A DNA stretch of 64,000 bases, from assembly GCF_000237925.1 (NCBI RefSeq), contig NC_031496.1:10812017-10876016 (forward strand). Reading direction: 5' to 3'. The first letter of the stretch is position 1, and each line of letters begins with the position of its first letter. This DNA comes from Schistosoma mansoni. Taxonomy: Eukaryota > Platyhelminthes > Trematoda > Strigeidida > Schistosomatidae. Under the pieces are notes generated by a model, which was not told where the DNA came from, ran no database searches, and saw only the letters and a list, made by a program, of their open reading frames with translations. This document shows, piece after piece, positions 42,865 to 56,100 of this stretch. Position numbers and translations under genes: made by a program.

Positions 42865-45800
42865 CTAAAAAATATGAGCAAAACTAGACATCAGTACATG
42901 TTAGAACTAAAACATTAGACTTTGAAAAGCTCTGATGACATAAAAAAAAGTGTCGAAGTCAAAGAACATATTTTAACCTATTGGTCATGCATTTCCAGTC
43001 AAATGAAAACATTTAAGTCGATCAAAACATATTCACCTATTATTCACAGGTTGAGGTATAACACAACTAGATGGAACTTCATGGTAAACACTCATTCAGC
43101 TGTGTAGTCAGCTTTATAAATACTGGCACCAAGTGCACACGTATTTCACCACATCAACACGTAGTCGTATATTTAGATTAGGAATCTGATCGCATTACAC
43201 AAAAATGGGAAGTGAGGCTGTTTATAAAAATTTTCTGTGGCCAGCTTCATAGTAAGTTTTAGGGGCTGGAGATTCTCCCTAAAGAATCTAGATTAGGACT
43301 CAAATACGTGACAAATAAATACCATCCATACTACTAATACCTTTTGAATCATTGGTAGTCACATACCACTTTCACAATGCATTAAAAGAGAGAGGATGTT
43401 CCGAATCTCTTAACTTAAACAATCTACTTTCATTAAGCTCATCTTCTATTCACCTAACAAGAACAAGAATACTTTGAATACGCTAAGACAGTTTCTTCGT
43501 AGTATGTCTAATCTCACTGAACATGTGGTTGAGGATCCGATATTTCTCGAAATCAATAATAACCAGAAAGACGGTCAATGTATGAAACTATAGTAATGCT
43601 GAGTAGCATTTATTTATAGTTTTAATTATGTTCAGGGTGACGAAGGAGTTTTACAAAAGTAAATATCAGGAAACAAACAGCGAGTTTTCAAGCAACCAAA
43701 CGTACTTTCCAAATTAAACGACATCCTGAGTCATTGTCTAGTTCAGATGTGGCAGCACGGTCTTCGTGAGCGAAAGAGCCCGACCCATTACCAACTGTTC
43801 CACGTTTACCTTCGCGCCATTTTATTCGACAAAGCATGAGACGTTGAAATTTTCGTTGTTGTTTGGGTCCCCCTTCCACAACAACTACATTGCAATCACT
43901 GTGTAGCGCGACTAACCCTGTCATGAGTAGCTGGTTGGCATTTGTCTCTACCTTGAATCGATGAGATGGATTTGAAAAATCCTTTACTCTAAAGAAGACA
44001 GGTAGTACCAATATAAGACATGTTAACTGGAAATACCGGAAGATATATAAATTTAAAAAGATACACAATAATCCTGTACCATATTTAAACAGTTACAGTG
44101 ATCAAAACCATTTTTTATAGTTTAATTTGCTGACGAATTTCATCAATTCCAGTTTGTGGTAACTAATAAAATAATGATATCAGAGCTGATAGTGCAATAT
44201 ACGAGTATTCCAGGTGCTTTTTTTTGAGATTTATCAGCATAAGCTCATCATTCACACTATTTTTCCCATGCTAAAGCTTTCTACTACTGGTGGAACTGGA
44301 TTCGAATATATCTATTACAGTCCCTGTTTTAATTTCAACGAGTAACATCCAATGGTTACTGTTGTTATTGTATATCCAGTATACTCAATATCTCCTGTGA
44401 TAAATAGAGGCTACAATAAATTCAGAAACATCTCTGCTTTGTGATTATAAACTCAGGGCAATAACCATAGCATTCATACAACTGCTGTTATTGTTTTACA
44501 TAACAATGTGGTGTCTCAAAAACTAAATCTGGAAGTAAATAGTACTAATTCAAACAAAAATAAATGAATTGCCTGTAAACAGCTACATGAACAGCATGAC
44601 TTGTGTCTTCTCGTATTTTCTTAATACGTTTGTAACGAGCTTGCTCTTTTGTTAATTTTCGGGCAGCGTTAGCAGCTTCATGTGCTCGTTTCCGGGATTC
44701 CATTTGGGCTCGCACATACGCTTCCACTTTGCTTGGGTCCTGAACAGCATCTGACCCTAGGACTCTCATCAAATTTGCCAGACGGACCTGATAATAATTA
44801 TACGAAATGTAAGGAGAGAGTTTAAAGCAAATACCCCGGAAGTCAGAAAGAGTAAATAAATGGAACAGTTTTCTAGAACATTCTTGATATAAGCTATTTT
44901 GAGAATGAAACAAGGAATACTGTAATCAGCACGACCAGCACCTCCAGATTCCTATGTAAGTTTATAATATTCACAGAACAATAAAACAAACCATATTCAC
45001 ATTATTCATTTAAAACAACCTTTTAAAAGTTTAATCTTTATACCTTGTACACGCACCAAGATAAGTTTTCTTTAACCTCCGTCCGTACAGTCATATTAAT
45101 TCAGAAGATTTAGTATAAGGCTCTTTTGTCTTTAATCATACCAGAATGCACAAGCAGAAGAACAACCGAATGCATTTTTTTTTATTCTTGGGAGTTTTTG
45201 CGTATGTCCATCTGCAATCGTTACGGCGATAAAAAAACAAGCAGTATAAAACTGATTCAGTAGTTTTAATAAACCTGAGGATACGCAGGTAAGGGTCACC
45301 AATCTAATTGTAGTACTTAGTGTTATAACTTGTAGCCGAGTGAATGCCCTGTTAACGTATAACGTGATAAAACCGCCAATCAGAGAGCAGCGAATTATCG
45401 ATCGAACCAATGATATACAGAAACCGTACGAGCAGTTTAGAGTACTTGTCGGTCCTGCTTCTGCCTAGCCCAGCCACTTAAGTCCAGAACAGCCTTTGCG
45501 GTATGAATCATTATAAATCAAACATACTGAGTTTATATACCAATCAAACTGACCACATCGTACCACAAAATAAGAAACAACATTTGTACAAGATTCAGCC
45601 AAAAGTGGCTATGAATGTGGGGAACAGTAATTAATAGACTGGGTATAACTCAAGAACAGTAAATCATATAATAATAGCTCATAGGTCAAAATAAAGCCTA
45701 TAATAAGGGGACATGAATATGAATAGTTTAGTTATCTAGAAATTATACGAAAAAAAACATATGCATATTATTGGTTTATAAATAGATCCCAAAGTTAGCA

Positions 45801-48596
45801 TTACCCTTATCGGAGCATAACACTTAGAAATAAGAAACTTGGTGATAACTTTCTTATTATATACTGAGAATGAATATGGACAATTATTTAGACCTGAAGC
45901 AATTATTCCCTCCTATAAATTTTGATATAACAATGACATCAACTCCGTCTCTTAATTGTCCTACTAAAATTATTTAGATTACTACACTTCTCGTCATGAA
46001 AGGGATGCAAGAACAAAACAACCAATAACTAAATGAAAGAACTAGCAGAAATAAAGAATACAGGATACAAGATATAAAATGATGCGACATTTAATTTAAA
46101 AGATGAAACGTAAGTACACATGCTCCACTGCAACCGATTTATATCCACAAGAAGTCAATAGTTGTCGATTGCAACTATCTTGTAGATCTAAACCAAGAAT
46201 TCTGAATATTCTGACCAACAGTTAATGATTTACGAAGTGATATATCTTCCTTTAAAGCAGTAATTTGGTGGTTAAAATACTTGACTGAAACATTAGGTTT
46301 GAGGTTTTAACTACTCGGAATATTTTGTCAGTCGACCGAAGAATAGGCCAAAGTGGTAGTTTGTCAATACGGTTGCCAAATGTTTTGTTGTGGTTCATAT
46401 GGGAGGCTGATATTTTCCACTTGGGCTTGAAAGAAGTTTGCTATTCTACCAAGCTTTTCTTCAGAACAAATTATAAGTGTTTATAAAACTTTAGTATATT
46501 TTAAATGAGTTTGAGTGAAATTCAAGTACAGACATAAGTCTCTCTTTGTTTAAAGGATATTTTGTACTACTGAACATAGCAATCAATGGTAGTCCTAATA
46601 AACGAAGGGGTGGAAAGTTACGACCCAAATGGTGTAAATTTTGAAACTACTGTTTGTGTACTGTACTGTCTAATGTCAAACTCTACAACATGGACTGAAT
46701 AAACTGTGGGTTCCATACATTAAATGATGTTACGCGTGAGTTAAAACTCATGACAAGATAATTGAACATATATCTTGACCACGATACCATAAGGAACTGT
46801 ATCTATCACTAGTAAATCCAGCCACCAAACCTTTAAAGCATCACTGTGGGGTTACTTCACTACATTACTTATGTAGATGTTCACGTGTTTGGTCTATATG
46901 AAGTGACTGACTAACGTGGAATACATGGAAGGATTTGCATTATTTTGCGTACATCTTGAAAGTAAGTCTTGAACCCTGAAGGTTTGAACTTTTCAAGTAT
47001 GCATTGAAATGTCAAGGATCTAAATACTTTAGGGACAGTTTGCATTTTCAATTAGTCTGGTTTTGAAAAACGATGTATACTGAGCATACAATATACATGA
47101 ATAGTTAGGTTTTACTTTGAATTCCAATTACTGCTTAAGTTGAATCACACATAAAAATGACTCAGAAGGCATTTGACAGCGCGTATTGTCTTCCTGTTAG
47201 TAAAATTTAATTTTCTAAGCCTAACTAAAGGCGCTGAGCGGAAGATATATTACCTCTGGTTATTGAATAAACACATGACTTTAAACTAACCTTTGGTTCA
47301 GGAGGTGGCATTAGACCAAGTCTAACTTTTTCTTGTTTTTCTCTCTGAGCTTCCTGACGGTTTTGACGTCTAAGCTTTTTACGCTCCTTTTTCGTTAGGA
47401 GCAATGGTATTTCCGGTGGCTTGGACAGATCAGTTGGGGGTTTCAACTTAACTGGATGTTCCACCAAACTTGTGATCCAGGCTTTATTAACCGCAGCAGA
47501 GACAGGGAGGCCATGGATTGCTAGTTCATCTAAAGTAGAGTAACTAGGGTAGGAAAATAAAACTATAAACAACCCACCTAGTTACACCCTCCTTCAGAAT
47601 ATAAGCATCCCACCATTCCAGTAATGGTATATCTGTCTCATCAATGGAACGTTTGGGCTGAATGGTCGACAGTTTGGCTGCACTAGCAATACCCGTTTTC
47701 CTGACAGCTTGGGCGACGGATTCCTGTAAGATTTGAAGTTGGAACTTGGTTCGCATGCGCTGAGCCATTTTGACGAACTTTCCAGGTTCATGGAAACTCA
47801 GCTGTCGTTTTGGACGTGAAGCAGTTTTAACTCTGAGAAAATCACATTATTAACTGGTTATACCTTAGCCGAGGATCAAAAAATATGGTTGAGACTGAAG
47901 ACTTTTGAGGTTTCTTCTGAGTTGTGGTTTGAAGAACCTCTTTGAACTGTTGAGCACGCTTTGCTCTGAGATTGGCCTGCAAACATATTTGCTTCAACAT
48001 TTACATACTTTAAGTGTTGGTGTGTAGTGAGTAAGCTGTATTTCCTCACCAGTAGAAGCATCGATAGTTTTACCTTCCTCGTCGAAGATCACACTAACCA
48101 GGTAGTAAATTGATAGCAGTTTACTTACTTGGGAATATCCTTCGACTTTCTAGTGAAAAAGGATAAAGACGTATCATTACTTTACCTGGAATCACTGTTT
48201 ACAGAATGACTACTCAGAATTCCTGAATTCAAGCGAGCGTTTATTTGCGCTTGTAGCTGAGCAGCTCGCCTCATTTTATCAACTGTCTCTGTATCAGGAA
48301 TGACTCCTGGAGGAAAATTTAACCCATTAGCAGCACCATTCTCCGTCTAAGCATAAATTAACTCCTCCAAAAATTACAAAGCCTACCAAGCCAAGCTCAA
48401 ACTTCCGTTGAGCTATTGCTCTCTGAGCATTAGCCATCATTTCACGGATTTTTCCTGCAGTGAGCTCCACACTTATTTGAAATATATAAATAATTTCTAC
48501 ATACGGTGCAGCTCCTGTATTTGCTGGCCCAGCGTTAAATGTCGACATCCCGAACTTCTTTATAACCTTGAGAGCACGGAAATCCAAAACTAGCAC
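42733..48596 (-). CDS. PRPF3: PRPF3, U4/U6 small nuclear ribonucleoprotein (11 coding exons, N-terminus not found)
   Basis: Exons in transcript order: 48596-48505, 48471-48387, 48346-48186, 48149-48129, 48093-48009, 47976-47864, 47832-47578, 47543-47291, 44787-44573, 43988-43706, 42864-42733 (1695 nt, 564 residues and stop). PRPF3 is a core U4/U6 and tri-snRNP protein that binds PRPF4 and U4/U6 RNA in the nucleus. The PRP3 domain is plain: [70 protein letters not shown]; then the DUF1115-type C-terminal fold with [20 protein letters not shown] and [12 protein letters not shown]. Human PRPF3 is 683 residues; the missing part is the N-terminal PWI domain and linker. The C-terminus is diverged after ARE. 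The seven first introns are 31-40 nt, the last three 584-2503 nt. Confidence 0.93.
43706..43988 (-). CDS. PRPF3: PRPF3 exon, C-terminal domain
   Basis: [20 protein letters not shown] and [19 protein letters not shown], then a Gly/Ser/acidic loop and LIWK. Phase 0 end at AAA/GTACGT. Confidence 0.94.
44573..44787 (-). CDS. PRPF3: PRPF3 exon with GC donor
   Basis: [20 protein letters not shown] to HAVHVAVYR. The only donor that keeps the VYRV junction of the family is AG/GCAATT at 44572-44571. Confidence 0.92.
45130..45822 (-). mobile_element. LTR retrotransposon fossil (family 2) in a PRPF3 intron
   Basis: The LTR (about 45822 to 45305 on the minus strand) starts TGTTATG and matches 20887-21401, including GTATATAAACTCAGTATG. 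Beyond it lies a GATTGGTGACCC stretch that may be the primer-binding region, and about 170 bp of internal sequence. It is 3'-truncated. Confidence 0.6.
45823..47290. other. Intron of PRPF3, no other feature
   Basis: Rest of the 2.5-kb intron 44788-47290. No ORF or repeat recognised. Confidence 0.35.
47291..47543 (-). CDS. PRPF3: PRPF3 exon, central PRP3 domain
   Basis: Contains [31 protein letters not shown] and [10 protein letters not shown], nearly identical to human PRPF3. Confidence 0.95.
47578..47832 (-). CDS. PRPF3: PRPF3 exon, FHEPGKF ... LEWWDAYIL
   Basis: Start of the PRP3 domain; matches [20 protein letters not shown] and EIEWWDSYII. It is separated by only 31 and 34 nt from its neighbours. 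Confidence 0.94.
47864..47976 (-). CDS. PRPF3: PRPF3 exon, [15 protein letters not shown]
   Basis: Matches ANIRAVKREQFKQQL and, at its end, the FFDPR block of human PRPF3. Confidence 0.92.
48009..48093 (-). CDS. PRPF3: PRPF3 exon, [20 protein letters not shown]
   Basis: Clear match to [27 protein letters not shown] of human PRPF3. Ends AAA/GTATGT. Confidence 0.92.
48129..48149 (-). CDS. PRPF3: PRPF3 microexon (21 nt)
   Basis: Encodes KSKDIP with split codons on both sides. It is flanked by CACTAG and GTAAGT and by introns of 36 and 35 nt. Confidence 0.8.
48186..48346 (-). CDS. PRPF3: PRPF3 exon, [18 protein letters not shown]
   Basis: Matches the AIEKARKAAELQARIQAQL helix of human PRPF3. 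It ends two bases into an Arg codon. Confidence 0.88.
48387..48471 (-). CDS. PRPF3: PRPF3 exon, [14 protein letters not shown]
   Basis: 28 codons plus a joint base; matches [21 protein letters not shown] of human PRPF3. The following intron is 40 nt. Confidence 0.85.
48505..48596 (-). CDS. PRPF3: PRPF3 exon (most upstream one found)
   Basis: Reads [15 protein letters not shown] at its end. A GGATAG acceptor precedes 48596, but the 17 codons before the Met do not align to known PRPF3, so the true start of this exon, or a start codon at 48548, is open. Confidence 0.6.
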
Positions 48597-49559
48597 CTAT
48601 CCACACATAGCAATTAAAACACTGTTGTGACCATCAGAAACTTAAGACAAAACGTTAGTGGTTGTCTTCACACAAAATAATAATGAACCTATGTACCAAT
48701 ATGCATTACCACCAGAACTTTTCGTGCATTACATGGAAAAAACGTTTACTGCCGAATCTTATTAAAGTTTGGTTTCTCCTACTCATAGTTCATACTGATG
48801 AGTAACATTAATCAGTCAGACTTTTATCTTTTAGTCAGCCAAACAGTAAATTTTTCAGAGCAATGAGTTTGCTTTCACCAGACAAAGGCGTATTGACCTG
48901 CACACAGTCATAACCTTTATGTGAATTTACATGCGCACAATTTGGAAAAAACAGCAGCATTTTTCCTCAATGCGTAAATTTTATGGTTTTGATCGTTTAT
49001 TATTCATCAAGACTACTGTTTTCACCTTAATTAAGTTTATTTTTGTTAAAGTGATACCAAGAGTATCTTTTTCGTAAGTAATTTATCATCTCTACTTTTT
49101 TGAGTATATCGATTTTTTAATTGTCACACTTTTGAATCGAACAGTTGCCGCTTTTCTTATTTTTCTAGTCACTGGTTTTTGTTCTTGCTTTTTTCTGTGT
49201 CCTGTTTATCTAGAACCCTCCAAATAATTAGTGAACAGTATGGTGTGACTAATGTAAAAGATGGTACCACGAATTTCGCACTTAACTAACTCCTGAGGAT
49301 TTCAAACGGGTTAGTAAAAACAGATGCGTGTGTCTGTGTCAGCGATACTGCTAGGAATCAAAAAGCTCGCTATCCAAAGCCATTTCAGTGGTGAACACCG
49401 CTAAATAGAGTATAAGCAAGCGTAATAGAGATAGGGTCAAATAGATTGTAAGCTAAGAACACTGAACTCGTTTTCAGCATAACGTTGGGTTAACAAAGGA
49501 TCTACTTAACCAGCTAATACCTAAGAATACATCTGGGTTCACCTTGCTGAAGGCTTATA

Positions 49560-51700
49560 GACAATGTAGGTGAACGAACTTAAAACAGAGTTAAATCAGG
49601 CTGCTAAAGTCAGTATTTATATCTCCCAAGGAAAGGGACCTAATGCCATAGAATGGACATAGACTAAATGGGTCGGGATCTTTTGTCCGTAAAGACGTGC
49701 GCCTGCAGACTGTATGAAATGATGGGAAGCTGAGAAGGAACTAGAAACAATGTCAAATGCTGGCAAGAAGGATCCTAAAATTCTAGCTTTTCGGGCGGCG
49801 AGGCATTGACAGAGAACGATGCTGAATTAAATTTGAGTGCAGCACGAAGCCATTTGAATTGTCTTCAAAACTGTTACGGAAATGCCTGTGGCTTTCTCAA
49901 CAAGAGAGGGAGGCCAGATGTACGGTGATAACATTAAGCTGGATATCATAACTGTCACAGAAACTTGTCTGACGCAGTCAGTGAACAGTAGGAAACTTGA
50001 TTCTGAAAGTCTCAGATTAGCAAGAGCGAACAAAACCCGGAAGCCTAAAGCAGGGGGAGTGGCCCCATACACTATAAGTATTACCGCCTTTAGCGTTACT
50101 GACAACACATCCCATGGAAGTGGGACGTACGAATTAGTTAGTTTCCGTTTGAAATGCTAAGGACAAGAGATGTTGATTGGTTTGGTCTACCGCAGTCCAA
50201 ATTGTGAGATGAATAAAATGTGGCTAGTCAGCGTTAAAACTTGATCATTGAGTGGTCTGTATTTAACTTTAGGAGACTTTAACGTGCTTACGGTAGAGTG
50301 GAAAAGTCTAAGGACTAAGTTGTTAGAAAATGCCTTAGAAGAGAAGCTGGTTGACGCGATCATCGTCTGTGCCCTAGTGCAATGTGTGAAAGAAGCAACT
50401 AGGTACGACTCTGAATCCGAATCATCCTTACTAAATCTCATACTGATCCATTATAAGCATGATGTCATAAACCTCTACTATATGACACCCTTAGGTAAGA
50501 GTGACCATGCAGTTTTAGTCTTTGTTTTCCATATCGTTTCAAACAACGATTTTTCAGCTACAGCCGAACCAAACGTTTGGAATGCAAATATACAAATTAC
50601 AAACTGAGCAACTTTATTAGATTTGACGAGAGAATCAGGATGCCCTATTAAAACGACCAGGAGGTTCTCAGAAGTTTGTAAGTAAAAGTTACTGCACCGA
50701 TCATCCCGTGGACTACACCAAGGGGTCTGAGAAACTCCCCATCGCGATTCAATAAATAGGTTTACACCCTTCCCAATAAGTACAAAAGAATGGGTACCGA
50801 TGGGACAGTCTCATTATCGGGAAACTCGTACCATTAATGTCTCGACCCTCCGAAAACCTGTAAGATTGTATAAAGAAAAGCTTGTTAGAGAATCTATAGG
50901 ATAACACAAATGCTCACGCTACTACAAAACTAAAGGACTAAGAGAACAGGTGACATCTCAACATTGTGAGAAGATAGTAGTACTGCATCACTAGTAGAGG
51001 ACGACTATGGTACAGCTCAGTTATTCACAAGCTACTAAAGCACTTTGTATACCGTAGAGATGCTCTCCCCTTCAGTTCACATAAACCCTGCCTTACACAC
51101 ACACTGGACAGTGTGGCCACTATAAAACTCGGTCTGCTTAATAAGTTTAATATAAGCGAATCCATGGAATTCGATGGGATGCACCCTATGTTACTAAAGG
51201 GACTAACAAATTTTGTCGCAAATCTCTCAAGCATATGTTTCTAATCTATCTGAACTCCAAGATTGATTACCAAATAACTGAAAGAACGCCACAGTAAGTC
51301 CTGTCTTCCAAATAGATACCAGACACAAACTTGAGAAGTACTGAACTGTAAGCCTAGCCAGCGTGGCTGTTGACATTAAAAAAGATTACTACGAAGTTGT
51401 TCAAGTATCCAGACGAAAACAAAATTTTTTCTATAAGCAGCATGGCATTAGAACAGGTTATTCACGTCTCACTAACTAATTAGTAGGCCGTGAAAATTGA
51501 TGCACTCTTGAAGATCAAAAGCTACCCATAGATGTGATCCATATTGACTTCAATAGGGCTCTTGGCGGAGTCCCTCACGATCAGCTGTTAATAAGTAAAA
51601 CAATATCGGGATTGATGGCAACTTATGAATCCTTTCAGAAACATCTACTTAAACAAGGTATGTTTTTGCTACATGACAAGATCTCAATTTAACAAAACCA
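49560..51700 (+). mobile_element. Decayed non-LTR retrotransposon (endonuclease and RT)
   Basis: Scattered frames keep endonuclease words (DIITVTETCL; LVYRSPNC; LTLGDFNV; PLGKSDHAVLVF) and RT words (ESMEFDGMHPMLLKGLTNFV). Many stops and frame shifts. It is older than, and distinct from, the LINE at 53434. Confidence 0.7.
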
Positions 51701-53100
51701 AAGCATCAAATAAGTTTAACATCGCGTGGAGAGTTATAACAAATATATCCTTGTGATGTCCTGATCAGAGGAGAATATAGACAGTTCAAGATTACTTTAA
51801 CATACAAACCATATCTTTTCAAAAAATCTCTAAATTAGAGTTTTTGAAAAGCAAATTTTTGTCCTATTTTGCATCTTAACATATGTCTCCACACTATATC
51901 TCTACTACAATTTTCCTACCATTTCTCTGTCTTACATTTGCAATCTCTAATGATGCTCACTGTATCCTCATATTCGTTTCTAACACAGACCTTGGTTTCT
52001 GAACTACCTCCAGTCGTCTATCTTAACTTTTTCAATATTGTTTACATTTCAACACTTTTTTCTTTAATCATTTTGCTAGTAATCGAAATCCAACCACGCC
52101 TCAAAAACCTTTGAAAGCTCCTGTCTCCAGGCATTCAGCCTAAAGTATAGGGATACAATTTGACACCACCGCCGACGATTTCGAATGATTTTAACGACTT
52201 GTGCTACTCAATTCATACAGAAACATACAAGCTCATGCCAGTTGTCACCGTTTCAGACATTCACAACTCAATAAACTCAATTCAATAAACAATGGTAGCA
52301 ATGGTCATTGTAACCATATGGACCAAATAAGAAAGTCGCAACTTAGCATGAACATCCCTAATCTACCTAAGTACCTTTGCAACCGCAACCTCACTGAAAT
52401 CCCAGATCAAATCAATGACATGAATGATTTCTTGAGTTACTTTTCTTCAGAGGCGTTTGGAAGAACAAGACGATCCAGCAATGCTATCCCGTTTAATATG
52501 CTGTACACACGTATTCTAAAAAATACCAGGCCTAGGCCTCTTGAATACAGCAATATGACCCATGTAACATGTGTGTACACGTAACCGAAAATCTCCCCTT
52601 GATATGCATTCACCAACATTGTTCAAATTCGAAGTCTTTAGAAGCAAAAACGTTTATGTCTTTCTAAAATTCGATCAAATAAAAACAGATTTTCAATGAT
52701 ATTCAGATTCTTCCAGATAGAACGCCACGTCCGCGGAAGGTAGAAAAGCTAGTTACAGACCTCTGGTGCAAAAGTCCCAAACTCACTCTAATCCCCAAGG
52801 CTATAAATTACGTCTGATTTTGTGAGAATCTATGACGTGACAAATATGACACCACCGACAAGCTCTCCCGAATCTCTTGGAATTCAGAACTCAGAAGAAA
52901 GTCACCCTAATGTAAACAATGTTCTTCCTTTCTGAAATTTAAAATAATTAGTCTCTTTAATAAATTTCGATAATGCAATGAGAAGACGGGGTTTATCAGA
53001 CTTATGTGATATATTTGCGCAATACATTTTAAACAATCTGATCACACATATACTTGTTAAGACATTGTTATATGAAAATTAAAAGGTCAACTAGACAGGT
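51700..53100. other. Unassigned interval with one 127-codon ORF
   Basis: The frame 52201-52584 (+) starts MLLNSYRNIQAHA and has no recognised domain. It could be part of the 5' region of the following LINE or another decayed element; I see nothing decisive. Confidence 0.25.
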
Positions 53101-53169
53101 TAAGGTAAGCCGTAACAGAGAAATAAAGTAAATAAAGTACACGAGAACAATGTAATGACCACTCTGGAT

Positions 53170-56100
53170 AATAAATCAGCATCGCTAGGGTAGGTTAAGG
53201 GTAAGAACAAATTGTTTTTGAACACATAAGGTGGGGTTTCAACTTCTGTATACCCAAGGCTTCAATAAGCCTTAGTATACGTCCTTGAAGGCTTTTGTAT
53301 AACACTACAAATGCTGACTTGATGTCAACCTAATGACCAATGGATATAGCGCATCTGTTTCAATCTTTCGGACCAAAGCAGAGAAGCATACGAACTTCTC
53401 AGCACTTCAAGTCAATAAAATAATCGCGAAACAATGCCGATATTATTATACTTAAACCCGATAAAGGATCTGCCTCTCATACCCCTAGTGGCCCTAGATA
53501 ACCAGGACATATCTGATGGAGACTCTAATGTCATTCTTTCCAGTGTAATATCGGAAGCCAAGGATCGTACACCTGATTCTATTGTGAAGGCTCATAAAAA
53601 CACTGCTAAACCTAAAAAGAATATATCAATTAAAAAGAAAGTAAATAAAAAACCTTCTAGTTCCAAACCGGTTACCAAAAATATTTCAACGGCTTTACCA
53701 AACAAAAGTATAATTTCTGAAACTATGCTTTACCCTACTCATCGTAAGGGAGGTTATAAGGACACGTTTCGTTCAAACGTTACACAAGAAGGCCACTACA
53801 ACCATCATGGAAGCAGGCCTACTATTAGACAGACGGCAATAAACCAACGTGCCCCATGGTTTCCCCCATATGTAATAAATAATAAACCTGCAAGATGTAA
53901 CTCTTATCATCACTCTCGCAGTGGAGAAGATGGTATACTAGGTTATGCACCATCAACGCAACCCCAACATGTAGGCACCTGTCTTAATTGTCCACCAAAA
54001 CCAGTACAACCTTACCAAAATAAGGATTTTTTTTTTCGGCCTCCAGAGATCCCTTGTTCCACTAGCACTACAATTCGCTCATGCTATAGCCCATGCGATC
54101 CAGCAAACACATTGAACCATAGTCCAGGCATAGCTAGAACTCATACCTTCGATAAGGATGCTCTCGGTTTTTTTACACTACACACTCCCTTTTTAAACTT
54201 ATTACTTATTAACGCACGTTCACTTCTGAACAAAATTTCAGCCTTGAGAACCTTAGCCTTTCTAGCCAAGCCTTCTTTTATACTTATCACTGAAACGTGG
54301 TGTTATCCAGCAGTGGCCGATTCCGAATTAAATATCCAAAACTATCGACTCTATCGCTGTGACAGAGAAACTAAGCGAGGAGGCGGTTGTCTTATATTTG
54401 CTTTGGATACCTTAACAACTAATAAAGTTGAAGATAGTATCTTGAATAGTTTACCAGAATCGATCTGGATATCAATCAATACCCTAAACCATAGTCTACT
54501 CCTAGGTTGTATATATAGAGCTCCTGATAGTACTGATAATTTGAATGATTGTATTATCAATGCATTTATACACGCATCTACTCTAAACTTCAGCGCTAAG
54601 ATTATCACTGGTGATTTCAATTATCCTGGGATTAACTGGAGTACCGGTAGTTGTCAGTCTAGCAATGATGAATTTTTATCAATCCTTAATCTGTACTGCT
54701 GGTCACATTGGGTTCGTACCCCAACAAGGGGTGATAATACACTTGATCTAATATTTAGTAGAGATATCATTCCCCTATCTGTACAAGTATACAACGAGTT
54801 TGAAAGCAGTGATCATAGGTTAGTAACTTGTGCTCTCCCCATCTGTCCCTCCTACAACCGACCAATTCAAAGAACTTGCAATTATAGAGACTATAAGCAT
54901 ACAGACTGGGACCTCTTGCGCTCACTGATCAAACTCTCAGACTGGGATGAATTCTTCTCATGTAATAGTCTGACAGATGCCATCAATATATTCTATTTCA
55001 TTGTTAACTCTTGTCTAGACTCCTGTGCACCAATTAAGACTTACAGGATTAGTAAACATTACGAATTATATATACCAGCTAAATATCGTAATAAACTAAG
55101 ACGCCTAAAGAAACGTTATTTTAAATCTAACGACTTCACAGCAGTCACACAAATAACAATAATTTTTCACCAAATTAAAGAGAAACATAGGTTAAAAGCC
55201 ATCGATGAAGAGCTATTAGAACTAAGTAGAAGCTCAAAAGTGCAAAACCTAATCCACCTTTATAATAAACGTGCTAAATCAACTCAAAAGATTGATATAC
55301 CATGCATCCTGCATAATAATAGTTTTATATATGATCCAAAAACTATAGCAGACCTTTTCAGTGGTAATTTTGCAAATGGCAAAGAATCCATAAATGGCTC
55401 TGTTTCTAGAGTTATATGCTTGACTGGTAACTCGATAAAATCTATCTCCTTCACATGTCTGAAAATTAGTAAGGTTATAAATAAGCTCAAGGTTTCGAAA
55501 GGTCACGGTGCAGACGGGATTTCATCATTTCTCTACAAATATGGTGGTCCAGATATCCAACTTCTTCTCCTTAAGCTGTTTACTCTCTCTATGGAATCAA
55601 GCTCTTATCCTGACCGTTGGAAAACCGCGTACATCATACCACGTTACAAATCCGGAGATAAGACTGACATGAACAACTATCGGCCAATAAATATTACTCC
55701 AGTTATCTCTAGGATTATGGAAAAAATTATTAGTGACGAACTATCCAACTATTTATTGACTGAACAATTTATTGATGATTCGCAACATGGATTTCTTAAA
55801 AATCAATCTTGTATGACATGTCATTTTGACTTCTTTAATTTAGTCTATTCGCTTCGTAGCCAAGGATATCTAGTATTAGTGCTATACCTGGACATTTCTA
55901 AGGCCTTCGACATGGTCAACCACCAACTTCTCATAGGTAAACTCGCATCTTATGGGGTCGAAAACCCGTTACTAGCCTGGCTTGATTCCTTCCTCAGCAA
56001 TCGACATCAAATAGTTAAAATCAACTCTTCATTGTCGAACGCAGTCCCTGTTAGAAGTGGGGTAATTCAGGGTAGTGTCTTAGGTCCTTTGCTCTTTTTA

